From: Escarpia spicata
Taxonomy: Eukaryota; Annelida; Polychaeta; Sabellida; Siboglinidae
Assembly (NCBI GenBank): GCA_963995525.1
Contig: OZ023214.1
Span: 41,036,135-41,100,134, forward strand
Reading direction: 5' to 3'
DNA length: 64,000 nucleotides
Shown here: one piece after another, positions 12,859 to 24,464 of the stretch
How the letters are laid out: every line of letters begins with the position of its first letter
Numbering within the stretch: position 1 is the stretch's first letter
Position numbers and translations under genes: made by a program
The notes under the pieces: model-generated
Seen by the model: the letters and a program-made list of their open reading frames with translations, nothing else
What the model was told of the DNA's origin: nothing
The model's database searches: none

Positions 12859-14569
12859 CATGTTTTACATTTAGCAAATGCACTTTGTGCTGATTTTTGT
12901 GTATTTTCGCAAGAAGTGGTCATAACAAAACCTGGAATTTTTTTTCATTTTTAGTCACTTTCAAAGCAAAGTGTAAAACAATGCGTGAATTGTCCCGTGA
13001 AGTGACTGGGGTTTGAATATCAGGGTAACCACATATTGCAAGGTAGTACATTAACTAAAACAGTACTACCCCTACAGAATCCTGGTGTCAGGTCTTATTG
13101 TTTTTCTAATCTGTGGGAGAGGATGTTTTATTTGTTAAATGTTAGATTGGTTTCTTCTATTGGATAAAAGTGATGCAGCGACATTGGAATATTGAAATGA
13201 TGTGTAAGCCAGATGTGTAGGAATGTTTGGCATGCTACTAAACCAGGATGTATCCATCTTTAGGCCTTTCACATTTCTCCATCTATGCTTCAAACTTAAC
13301 TGCTCAGTTTGGCACTATGAAATATACAACCTGATACTTCATGCAGACTTGAAGATCCAGTCCCTGCAGGGTAATGTTCTTTCTTCTGGAGATGGTAAAA
13401 TATCTGTCATCATGGAAGTTCTCACCAGTTACCATGAGCTGTGGATGCAGACATCTACAGTGTCTAAGCCGAGCATTAACCTCCAGATGCTGGGTCTCCA
13501 GTTTTGTCTCTTCCATCATATTCTGGCTGTCTAATAACGCCTTTTCTCTGACATCTGTCATTAATATACCTTGCATATTTCATGTTGGTTGTATTGGAAG
13601 TTGAGTCTGTAGGTCACACTTAGTTATCTTTGCGCAGATGTACGACAACATCTACCCACGCAAAATAGCACCAGGCACAACACACTGGAGAACTTTATTA
13701 ACTTGTCAGTAAATGGAAGAAATAAATTCATTTTAATTTGGATAAAGCCAACCCGACAATAGCCCACCACCAAAATCCTCCACATATGCAATTTTTGTAT
13801 TTGTTTCATTTTTAGTTATAAATGCAATGGGGAAAGTTTTTGTCATGGTTGCCATTTTAGGTGGCGGATATTTTTCCATGGCTAGGGTTTTGGACAAAGA
13901 GTATCTTTACATAGATGCATTTTTATCTAGAAGGGTTTTTATATACAGGAGTTTTAATCTAAATGAGTTTTTACCAACCAAGAGGGAGTTCGACTTAGCT
14001 AGGAACCATGCAACAACTTCATCCAACAAGGAATTACAGTCCAAGGAAAATGACCACGCAGGTGATCTGCTGGCAAGACAGCATCTTGTATCATGTCAAG
14101 ACGCAGTGGGACTTGTCTTGAGAGATGCATCGACGTGCCTCATATGATTCATCAGAGCTCAGACATATCTCATTTGCGTGGCTCTGCCAGTGCTAATGCG
14201 AATACACTTAGTCGTCTTCTGCTGGGTCACATAACTTGCAAAGGTGAACTTTCAGAATATTTCCAATAAACTGTCTACCCAAGCCTCTATGATTAAGTAA
14301 CTGACGTGTGTTGAGCTGTAAGATTGGGTGGGTTCTTGTCTCAGGTGTAAGGATGTCGTCCTGGACGCTGAGGTATCTGCATGGATGAATTCCTCCTCAC
14401 CTTCATCAATCTCATCGCATGTTTAGGAAGAAGCTAATTAAAGATGCATCATTATGTATGTATTACACTGTTATGGTATTGACTTACCATGGGATGTGTA
14501 AAAACTGTTTTTACATGCATACATACATACATAAGTTTGTCTCAGTCAGTACATGGCTCGGACCACCAA

Positions 14570-16110
14570 CTGCTTCCCCATCCTTCTTCCCCCATCCCTG
14601 CTTTTCCATTGTTGCTCCCTGTCAATTCTCCCATCCATGCTCCTCATCTCTCTGCCCAATCCCTTCTCCTTAATCCCATCTCCCAATCCTTCTCCCAACC
14701 CCTCCTCCCCATCCCTCTTCCCACCCATTCTCCTAATTCCTTCTCCCTATTCCTCCTCCCGTCCATTCTCCTGTCCATCCTTCTACCCCTCCTCCCCAAT
14801 CCATTCTCCTCATCCACTCTCCCCATCCTCCTCCCCATCCTTCCTCCCTATCTCTTTTCCCCATCCATGCTCTCCATCCCTTCTCCCCATCCATTCTCCC
14901 AGTCCATTCTCCCCATCCATTCTCCCAGTCCATTCTCCCCACCTCTTATCCCCATTCATTCCCCTCACCCCTTCTCCCCACCCCTTCTCCCAATCCCTTC
15001 TCCCAATCCATTCTCCCCATCCCTTCTCCCCACCTCTTATCCCCATTCATTCTCCTCACCCCTTCTCCCCACCACTTCTCCCAATCCCTTCTCCCAATCC
15101 CTTCTCCCAGTCCCTTCTCCCAATCCCTTCTCCCAATCCCTTCACCCAATCCTTTCTCCCAATCCCTTCTCCCAATCCCTTCTCCCAATCCCTTCTCCCA
15201 ATCCCTTCTCCCAATACCTTCTCCCAATCCCTTCTCCCAATCCCTTCACCCAATCCCTTCTCCCAATCCCTTCTCTCAATCCCTTCTCCCAATCCCTTTT
15301 TCCAATCCCTTCTTCCAAACCCTTCTCCCAACCCCTCCTCCCAATCCCTTTTCCCCATTCCTCCTCCCGTCCAATCTCCTGTCCATTCTTCCATCCCTCC
15401 TACCCAATCCCTTCTCCCCATCCCTTCACATCATCCAATCTCCCCATTCCATCTCCCCATCCTCCTCCCCATCCCTCCTCCCTATCCCTTTTCCCCATCC
15501 CTTCTCCAAATCCTTTCTCCCAATCCCTTCTCCCAATCCCTTCTCCCAATCCCTTCACCCAATCCCTTCACCCAATCCCTTCTCCCAATCCCTTCACCCA
15601 ATCCCTTCACCCAATCCCTTCTCCCAATCCCTTCTCCCAATCCCTTCTCCCAATCCCTTCTCCCAATCCCTTCTCCCAATCCCTTCTCCCAATCCCTTCT
15701 CCCAATCCCTTCTCCCAATCCCTTCTCCCAATCCCTTCACCCAATCCCTACTCCCAATCCCTTCTCCCAATCCCTTCACTCAATCCCTTCGCCCAATCCC
15801 TTCACCCAATCCCTTCACCCAAACCCTTCTCCCAATCCCTTCTCCCAATCCCTTCTTCCAATCCCTTCACCCAATCCCTTCTCCCAATCCATTCTCCCAA
15901 TCCCTTCACCCAATCCCTTCTCCCAATCCCTTCTCCCAATCCCTTCACCCAATCCCTTCTCCCAATCCCTTCTCCCAATCCCTTCACCCAATTCCCTCTC
16001 CCAATCCCCTCTCCCAATCCCCTCTCCCAATCCCCTCTCCCAATCCCTTCTCCCAATCCCTTCACCCAATCCCTTCTCCCTACTCCTCCCCACCCCTATT
16101 CCTGCATCAC
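14570..16110. repeat. 13-bp pyrimidine-strand satellite, 1.5 kb
   Basis: The + strand is almost only C and T with scattered A for about 1.5 kb. The core, roughly 15060-16080, is a 13-bp unit (cccttctcccaat) repeated dozens of times, with variants cacccaat and ctcccagt; the flanks are looser versions. Because 13 is not a multiple of three, each frame of the + strand reads the same 13-residue peptide (SQSLLPIPSPNPF and rotations), so open frames of 555 and 580 codons overlap in different frames and the minus strand opens as GRRDWEKGLGEGI repeats. These frames are by-products and not genes. The strand asymmetry could allow triplex (H-DNA) structure. Confidence 0.95.
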
Positions 16111-18294
16111 TCCCACATACCCTCTCACTTACCAAGTCCCCCTTCAGCAGGAGTGACCCAGTGGAACATGTCTTCAGCACCAGTCCCCATCACCACCTGA
16201 GTTGTCTGAGCAGGCAATTTGACAGAGATTGTATCCCCCTCCCCACAGACCTTGCCTCCCTCCCAGGTCTCCCTCCCCCAGCTCCCCACTCATGAATCAT
16301 TAGGAAGCCTTCATGATACCTGGGGACCAATACCTGATTGGATCCCAGCCGCCCACTCTGGGTAGGGATAAGAAACACAGATCATCCCCATTAATAACCG
16401 GGTTTAGATTTCACTCATCATATGATTACTACTGAAATCAATAATTCATTGTTTACTTCAGAGATGCTGCAAGGTTAGGCTACTTTGACCCCTGGCAGGT
16501 CGGGCTGGTGTGCCCAGCCCTAATGTACCAGCGTGGCCATTTCTTTGTGTGGAAAACTTTCTGCAGTTCTTATGCAGATCATTGTACAAAATATACCCAA
16601 ATATCAGATGGCATTTGTAAAGTTTTATTTAATATCTGGTTTGCTAATTGCTTACATTTTTATTGTATTTGCTTTGACCACTATAAATGTGTTATTAAAG
16701 TTTATATTTAATAAGGGACAGAAGAAAACATACTGGTCACAGTAAACTTTTCTGTAAATTTGAAAGAAATCTGTATAAATAATAAACAATTTCAATGAAC
16801 AATGTGTAATCCGTATCGTATGAGGTGTCTTTCTGGTTTTTGTAGTGAGCATTTTGCAAAATAATAAAATATTTAAAATTCTAAAATATTTACCCTGGAC
16901 ATAATATCAACAATTTATTAATTAAAATAATTATTGTGAGGAAGTACTTGGTTTGAAAACTAAACAACACACCAAAGTGTTTGCTTGTCCAATGTCCATT
17001 CACACGATAGAATGGTTTAGATTCACTGCGGTTGGCTGAATGAAGCTAATCTGGTTTATTGGAAAGCTTTTCCGAGATCTTCCAATGGTAGATTGTGTAT
17101 GGATTTGACTGCGTTCTTCGCCCGTGCTACAATCGAGCCACAAGATTAAATGGTGTGTTAAGGTCTAAGGACTGCGAGTGCAGCAGCGCAGGCGAACCCA
17201 GCGTCGGCTTTCTTTCTTTCGGAAAGCACCACACATACATAATTACTGATGTTCTGCCTCATTCTGTTAGGTTAATTATTTCGCCAAATTGAGCAAAAAC
17301 ATCAATTACACTGCAGATTGGTGCGCAGCTTGCAAGAGAGGTTTACGACTTATCAGTGGTATTAAAAAATAGTTAAACAATCGATACGGCACAGCGACAG
17401 TGGCCCACCCACCCAGACTCATCGCACATGTTGGTCGATGTTTTCTGCAGCTTGCTTGAATTACACAGATGTTTCCCGCAAGTTAACAGGTTGATTCAAA
17501 TGACACTATTAACAGCGTGAAAGACACGTTTACCTCTCATTATCACTGCAGCACCTGTTAGGCCAAACAAGTTTCTGCTACGTTCAGAAAACTGTCGTAT
17601 TTTTATGTTGGCGACGGTGGCACCACCTGGGGAATGTTTGTGATACAAAAAGCTTTTTTGTAGGTTTTGTTCTATAGTGAACAAATGTGTCTACATAATA
17701 AGTGTTTGAATATGAATATATTTTATATTTGTTCCTGGATATATACATGAGAGATTGTATATACAAAGTTGTGTGTAGATGTTCTAATCTGAAAATTTCA
17801 AGAAAATATTGATTTTATATTTCTTCTTCTTTGGACCTTTCAAAATAATATTTATGTTTCCAGTTACCAAACTGACCCTGTTAAATGTAGCTGACCCTGG
17901 AAGTTCTTACAAATGCCAAGCAAAATGCATCATATATAATTTTTTTATAAATACACGCTAAAAGAAAAATTGAAATCTTTGCTGCCCGACTCAATCTCTA
18001 GCTATTAACATACTTGAAATATGTTTCTCTCATATTGGTCTAAACAAATTGTTGGTAACATCTTTTCAACAACAAAACATTACGAAATATAGAAATAGAA
18101 AATACTCAAATGTCTACCTACCCTAAAATATTTCTCTCCATGAAAATGATATTACAAAGAAAATCAACACTAAAATTTTAGAGCATATGACTGGAAACAA
18201 TCAAAGGCCTACAAAAAATAGCGAACATCAGGATGTTTGGTCGACAGCTGTAAAATTCAAAATTTGAATATGTGATGTTTTTGTTTTGTTGCAG

Positions 18295-18441
18295 AATATG
18301 CGAGACACAACAGTTGTGGCAGTGGCTTCCACTGTGACAATGACAAGTGTATCAACCGGGAGTTGACGTGTGACAGTGTCGACCACTGTGGAGACTACTC
18401 GGATGAACTCTCAGTCGGAGCCGCCAACTGTGGCCACCAGG
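18295..18441 (+). CDS. Gene 1 exon: LDL-receptor class A module
   Basis: A 147-bp exon with acceptor ttgttttgttgcag and donor gtgagc. It enters and leaves in phase 1, a classic symmetrical extracellular-module exon. It encodes one LDLa domain with six Cys in the standard order: NSC, FHC, DNDKC, ELTC, VDHC, ANC. The calcium-binding box reads DHCGDYSDE, so the acidic ligands D-x-S-D-E are intact, as is the hydrophobic Phe before the second Cys. In the LDLa family such modules fold around calcium and dock onto partner receptors. A CUB domain directly upstream and a single transmembrane helix downstream match the order CUB-LDLa-TM known for NETO (auxiliary subunits of kainate-type glutamate receptors) and nematode LEV-10 (acetylcholine-receptor clustering). 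The family assignment is inference from architecture; the LDLa call itself is firm. Confidence 0.93.
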
Positions 18442-19632
18442 GTGAGCATTAATTCAACCTGATCATACGAGGAAGCAGATTGTAATCTTGGCTTACCCGA
18501 TGCCCCACAACCCAGTACATGTACACCACTGTGATGGCTGGTTATCATAAAAATCATTAGTCAGGCAGAAACCGTACTTTAAATAATGGCAGATGTAATA
18601 AAGCCATACCATGCTCTAGGACTGCCCCGGTATTACAGCCATGTTGCAGTTATATAAATGATCACCCAAAGATAGACCCAAATTATTTCCATAATAGTCA
18701 AGTACAGCATATAGGTAATTAGTATGTCTTGATTCATAGGACCGTTTCACTTAGATTCTTATGAGATCATAACCACGATTTTGATCTTTAAAATTACTTT
18801 CACTCCTTAACAGTGATCATATATACTGAAAACTGTCAACATTAGAACATGTTACCAGGAAACTGTTGTCAGTGTGTCATGGAAATAGTGTCCTCTGTGA
18901 TATGTGTCCAATGTGTCATTGAAATAGTGTCCTCTGTGATATGTGTCCAATGTGTCATGGAAATAGTGTCCTCTGTGATATGTGTCCAATGTATCATGGG
19001 AATAGTGTCCTGTGTGATATGTGTCCAATGTGTCATGGAAATAGTGTCCTCTGTGATATGTATCAAATGTGTCATGGAAATAGTGTCCTGTATGATATGT
19101 GTCCAATGTGTCATGGAAATAGTGTCCTCTGATATGTGTCCAGTGTGTCATGGAAATAGTGTCCTCTGTAATATGTGTCCAGCGTGTCATGGAAATAGTG
19201 TCCTCTGTGATATGTATCCAATGTGTCATGGAACTAGTGTATGTGATATGTGTCCAATGTGTCATGGAAATAATCTCCTCTGTGATATGGCGGCAGTTTT
19301 TTGCATTTTGAAAACACACCTTAAATTTAACAAAGGATTGCATTTAATGATGGATTTTCTTTATGAGCTTATTTCTTAGTGAAACAGTCCACTGCACGTC
19401 ACCTTGTCCCATTTCGAAGGGTCCCATTGTATTTTGCATAGATATATTAAAACACTGTTACTTGTTTACAGCTTTCAGTTAGATTGCATGTTGATTCGGT
19501 GTTTGTTCACTTGTTTGTGATATTGCTTGCCTTGTACACGTAGCAGACTCCTCGCACCACATCACACACCTTGTTGTCTGAGTTACCTGTGTTCTTCCGT
19601 CACCTTTATCAGTTGTCTGTTCATGTTTCTAG
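18442..19632 (+). other. Gene 1 intron after the LDLa exon
   Basis: Contains the 39-bp minisatellite at 18873-19289 and otherwise AT-rich sequence. If the 42-bp candidate exon at 19633 is not used, the intron runs to 31805; phases allow either choice. Confidence 0.6.
18873..19289. repeat. 39-bp minisatellite, about 11 copies
   Basis: About eleven units of 39 bp (a few shortened) with the core tgtcatggaaatagtgtcct followed by ctgtgatatg and tgtccaatg. As 39 is a multiple of three, every frame gives a 13-residue repeat. The + strand opens as MEIVSSVICVQCV repeats (18849-19379) and in another frame as CPMCHGNSVLCDM repeats; the minus strand opens as HWTHITEDTISMT repeats. None has a start context, splice logic or known domain, so I treat them as by-products of the array, which lies inside the gene 1 intron. 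Confidence 0.95.
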
Positions 19633-19674
19633 ATGTAATAGCTGTACACAAAGCTGAGGTAGACAACGTCACAG
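19633..19674 (+). CDS. Gene 1 candidate 42-bp cassette exon
   Basis: A 42-bp segment sits between a good acceptor (gttcatgtttctag) and a donor (gttagt after CAG). It starts with two bases that complete a phase-1 codon and ends in phase 1, so it can be included or skipped without changing frame between the LDLa exon and the transmembrane exon. Included, it adds 14 residues: DVIAVHKAEVDNVT plus the shared Val codon, giving ...GHQDVIAVHKAEVDNVTV. The added juxtamembrane segment has an N-x-T site (N-V-T), a possible N-glycosylation sequon just outside the membrane. No other phase-compatible segment with both splice signals was noticed near it. The case is good on signals and phase but has no homology support, and short matches can arise by chance in 13 kb of intron. 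Confidence 0.5.
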
Positions 19675-20739
19675 GTTAGTGTCCATGTAGTCACATCCAT
19701 TCAAATGCTGGTATAATATAAGGGGACGCGACACCATGGATTTGCCATTTTTGTGGCCCAAAAATTGTTTTGGCCGAATTTCCAGTTTCGAGATATTCGT
19801 ATAATATAGTTATCTAAACTTGGATATGTTAAGTTATATGTTAACTGTCTTATCTTAAAAAATACTACTTGTCCTATCTTTACCAAATTTGCAGTGTATC
19901 AAGTCTGTATGAAGAAAAGGTCAGATATTAAAAACTAATCAATTTCCATAATGGTAACCGTGGTAACCAGACAATTCTTGAAGTTCTGATGGGGTGGTTT
20001 GTGGAAAGTTCCATGGAAAATTTAATTAATATATTTTCAGTTTTTTTATTTGTTATAACAAATAGTTTATTAAGTTGTTTAATGAAAATGTCTGGATGAA
20101 TAAAGAGGCAACATATAATTTTTAGTATATGTTTATACATTTTTAAACATAAGGGAATATAACAAAATTATTTTTTCAAAATTATTGCTCTTTGTTTCAT
20201 CCAAAATTTGGTCAAGATATGACAAATTGTTTTTAAGATATGACATTTAATTAAAACTTTTAGTTAATTTCACGAGGAGTCAGAGTCCTTTACTTAGTGT
20301 GCATAAGGACATGTCTAACCAGACTAACCTTGGTCCTTGGGGGTAACAATCCTTATGGTGTGGATAAGTGACTGTTGGTGGTGATGAAAATTGTAGATTA
20401 TGTAGCATTATATACTGGCATATTGTTCTGGTGTAGGTAATTATAAATATATGTACAGTTAGACTCTTGTGTGAAGTAGCAGAAATTACAGATCCATGGT
20501 TTGTACTATTAACCAATGTTAACTAAGCGTGAAGTTTAATTTTTTTTTAACCTACTAATAATGGAACAAAATTGGCATTTGTCAAATTATTACTTAATCC
20601 AAGTGAAATAATATGACTGCAATGTGTGGCAGGCACACTAGTAACATAACAGACAGTGCACTGGATAGTTAGTCGACATGGCCAGAGTTCATATTGTCTT
20701 CCTGCCATTGTGAAGCCTTGCTAACTCCGTTCACATCAC

Positions 20740-20925
20740 ATTGCGTCAGTTCTGTATAAATGAGTATCTGGCTGCAGCCAGTTGTGCCTGCAGTAATTGC
20801 AACATGGCTGAGTGCTTCCCAGAGAAGTCGAGTTAGTGTTGGAATTAAAATGTTTGGTGGGGAGCAGTGTGAAGCACTTTGCACAGTTCTAAAGACTAGA
20901 AAACATGCTATAAGAACGTGTACCT
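20740..20925 (+). mobile_element. SINE fragment (3' body)
   Basis: This matches the body and 3' end of the SINE at 62271-62590. Landmarks in order are gtataaatgagtatctggct, catggctgagtgcttcccag, agaagtcgag, then gtgaagcactttg and a final tataagaacgtg. The tRNA-like head with Pol III boxes is missing or unrecognisable, so the copy is truncated and silent. Confidence 0.8.
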
Positions 20926-21468
20926 TTATGTAGCAGGAATACATTTATTTCTTCCATTTGCTGACAAGTTCATAAAGTTCTCCAGTGTCATTTCATGTTA
21001 TAGCAAAAAGCCTCAGTAGTAATACCTTTGTAGACTGCTCAGTGATAGCTGGTGTTAAGGTATGTATTTGAGTACAATTAGGTAATCTTATGGCTTTACA
21101 TACATGTCTAGGCTGACAGCCAGTTTATGAGGATAGTCAGCCTAACAAGTACTGGTGGAGGGGGGGGGGGGGGGTCTTGGAAACATACACCATTAACACA
21201 TCAGTGGTTCATTCATAGATCACCAGGAACATTCTCATATCTTACTATAAGTGAACACACATGTCCAGAGTAAGTGCTGAGTTGATTATCTTGGAACTGA
21301 CAGCAGTTAGATGACCTATCTGACCTTGTGAAGACAGCAGTGTTTGTTGGTTGTCTTCATGAAAGCGAGTGACTGACAGTTGTCATACTTTTGACAGGTG
21401 CTTGTCTTGATTGGCACCAGCAGTAAGTGTGGTTAACAGGTCATTCATAATTGCACTTGTGGGATCCT

Positions 21469-21490
21469 TTCTCACAAATATTTGTGAGAA
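21469..21490. repeat. 22-bp perfect palindrome
   Basis: Two 11-nt halves, ttctcacaaat and atttgtgagaa, abut with no spacer. A perfect 22-nt palindrome could bind a dimeric factor or extrude as a cruciform. It may also be chance or the joint of a small inverted duplication. No neighbouring feature explains it. Confidence 0.85.
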
Positions 21491-23399
21491 CACAGCTGGA
21501 GCCTTCTTTTTCAACTGCCACTTTTATACACCCAACTTTGAAGGAGACATCTTAATAAGGTGCATGAATGGCAGGCTCGCTGAGTGAGATTAATTATTGT
21601 CGTGTGCACGTCGTTAAAACATGTGTGAATGTGTTTATTGCATGTTTTGTGTGTGATAGATCTGTTAGCATGCTCGTTAATACTGTGTCTATGTCTCTCG
21701 CTGATGCACTCAACTTTTTTGAAGTGTGTAATTTCTGGTACGTCTTTTAGCCCACTATAATTGGTTCTTCTGAGATTTGCTGCAGTGTCACTGTGTGTTT
21801 CCTTTCAAACTTGTTCCCAGAATCCCTAACTGGCCAGTACAGCAATACCACCAAGTAGGACATGCGTAGTTTTGAGCAGTTAGGCCTTTCAGAATAATAT
21901 TTATGTTTCCTGTTGAATGATCTGACATCTTAGGGCAGGTATGTAAGACAGATTTTTCATTTAAATTATTTTCTAGATGGAAACTATTGACTATTTTCCA
22001 TTGTATTACGTTTGTGTGCATATATCATCTGTAATTTCTTCAGATTAATAAGAAAAATACATATTTTCGGTATTTTGACAGCTAGAGTAGGTTGGGTGGC
22101 TTTTTCTGTGTCATAAGAACTTTTAGGATTGGCTACATTTAATAGGGTCGATCATGTGACCAAAACAAATGTTCTGAAACGCTTTAATAATTAATGGTTA
22201 CCTTTGCATGATGCATTGATTACTGGTAGTTACTACAGTTGTTCTTTCTATGATGTCCCCTCTAGTTTATGCTAGACGTAATGTTTTAAGACTTTATTTT
22301 CAGAATCATTTCGATAAAATGTATATAATACTACTTATCAATCCATTGTTTTCCTTTTGTTGTCATGCACCTCTGAATGGCCAGAATTACCAGATTTATG
22401 GTGCAGAAAAATGCTGTCAAATTATTATTATTATTGTTGTAAAGATTTTCTGTTTCATTAAGTAATAATCCCACAATTATTACTATTAATTACTTCACAT
22501 TTCACATCACACCACATCCTGTTATTATTCTCATTTGTCCCGTAAATATAGCATTAAGTAAAATAATGCGTCCCTAACTCGGAATTAATAGATAAATGGG
22601 CATCTGATTGTTGCATTGCACACAGTGGAGTGGCTGTGGCACAGGTAAGTAGATTAATTAGGGCTTCAGACACCCTGTCACTCACATGTCTCCCTTCCTA
22701 ATGCATCTCATGGATTCCCATGCTAGCGTACACTGATCTCACACATGATGTGACCACTCTGGTTACGAGCAATTAGTGATAATTGACACTAGGTGGCGCA
22801 ACTGGGCTGCAATTTAACGAGGAGACGTGACCACTTAGGTACTAGAGCGAGCAGCGAATCACTTTGTACGACCGCCTTCTGTCTTCTCTGCTTCTGAGTG
22901 TAGGTTATCGGAACAACAGCACGCAATCATAACAAATATAGCTATAAAAAATGTAACACCAGGCACGGATTTGGGGTGGCTCACGCCGCCGTAACAGGTG
23001 TTTGAATTCAGTTTTTAGGTATGTCATAATTAAACATAATAAGAAATAAACCGTCCTTTCTCTCATTATCCTCCTAATGTATTCATTTATTAATGGTGGT
23101 AACAATTTAACATTATGTACCAATTTTTTATATTTTCTAACCCAAGATGATGTACATTTGTGTTGTGATGGCTCTTAACACATAAAACCAATAACCACAC
23201 GTTTCATGAACTCCTGTCGACATTCCACATAGCAGCCATCTGCCAATCTGCCAAAATGTATTATGCTCTCTCCAGTGGGTTTATTGAACTTGATCCTGAC
23301 ACATCTGTGGAGAAAAACTAACTAGGTATTCACTCTGACACATGTAAAACAGTGTGTAAATCATATTTACACAGGCAGTAAGTGGCAGAAATGTTTTGC

Positions 23400-23890
23400 T
23401 GTTGGATTGTTTGGTGTTGAATTTGTCCTTAGCATTTGAATTGTTCTGAGCTTAAATGGATGATGCTGATCTTTTCTGTGCTGAAATGTCTGGTACTGAA
23501 TTTCTCTTAGCTGAAACGTCCTGTACTGCATTGTCCTGAGTTAAAATCTGTGATACTGATTGTCCAGAGCTGAAGTGTCTGATAGTGATATGTCCTGTGC
23601 TGAATAATTCGGAGCTAAGTTGTCCCTCAGCTGAAGTGTCTCATATTGAATTGTCCTGAGCTGAATTGTCATGCACTGAAATATTTGATACTGAATTGTC
23701 CATAGCCGAAACAAACATATGTTGCTAAATTATCCTGAACTAAAAGTTCTGCTACTGAATGTCTTTAGCTAAATTTTCCTCAGCTGAATTGTATGTTGAA
23801 TTGTCTGACACTTAATTGTCAAGAGCTGAGCTACCCTATCTGAAAGATGTACTGAATTGTACGGAGCTGAATTACTTGGCACTGCTGAGA
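23400..23890. repeat. Degenerate ~30-bp satellite
   Basis: The phrases gctgaa(a/g)tgtctgatactg and aattgtcctgag recur about every 28-32 bp for nearly 500 bp with many substitutions and small indels. This is an old, strongly decayed tandem array. No coding frame in it is convincing. Confidence 0.75.
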
Positions 23891-24433
23891 CCGCTGGATG
23901 CTGGTACTGTCAGGACACTGAATGGAAGGGAACACCTGAGATTGGGGATAATATCCCCGCCTCCCACAGTTTCCCAGACCCTCTGGCAGACGTCTTAATG
24001 CACATCTATTGATAGACACTTAATTCTATTTACATCGTTTAAGTTAGCAGAAGCAATCTTCTCACTGGGAATGTCTATTACGTTTCCTCTCTACGTTTCC
24101 TCGCTACGGGATCTGTGAAAAGCAGAGACACATGTTTTGAACCCATTAAAGGACTCCTTTCTAATGAACCATTTTTACAGTATCCAATTACCATAATACT
24201 GAATGGGGTTCCAGTGGTTTACCATAAGTGAAGCTTAGTCAAAACTGATCCGGCCTCATCAAAGGCTCATTCTTCTGATAATGCATTCAGGATTCTGTTT
24301 GCTTCACATTCTGCTAGACACATTGAATCCGTTTAATTAAAGTAGATGGAGAAAATAGTTCAGGCTTTAATGGCTAAAATTCTGCGTATATGCCAAACTG
24401 GGTGCCAATGGGTTCCACACATGTCACAGTGTA

Positions 24434-24464
24434 TGGGTTACCTGTGTTTAATACAGGTAACCCA
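24434..24464. repeat. 12-bp perfect stem-loop
   Basis: Arms tgggttacctgt (24434-24445) and acaggtaaccca (24453-24464) enclose the loop gtttaat. It is intronic, so it could fold in pre-mRNA. No flanking target-site duplication or longer terminal repeat is visible. Confidence 0.85.

Larger units (their letters stand above)
2245..18294 (+). other. Gene 1 intron, 16 kb
   Basis: Joins the CUB exon to the LDLa exon with matching phase 1. Contents in order are a 75-bp tandem duplication (3980-4129), a 29-bp minisatellite (8661-9356), a LINE tail flanked by TA runs (10029-10325), a 50-bp minisatellite (11712-12858) and the pyrimidine satellite (14570-16110). The stretches 4130-8660, 9357-10020, 10326-11711, 12859-14569 and 16111-18294 are AT-rich, and I see no exon or named element in them. 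The sequence around 7120-7330 is less AT-rich than its surroundings and could be a conserved non-coding element, but nothing proves this. Confidence 0.7.

Noticed and set aside
14489..16295. Two overlapping + strand open frames of 555 and 580 codons, Ser/Pro/Leu-rich, plus many minus-strand frames
   Set aside because: All are translations of a 13-bp satellite that reads the same peptide in every frame; no splice or start context and the sequence lies inside a gene 1 intron.
18849..19379. Open frames of 176 codons (+) and 163 codons (-)
   Set aside because: Products of a 39-bp minisatellite whose length is a multiple of three; no recognisable domain.
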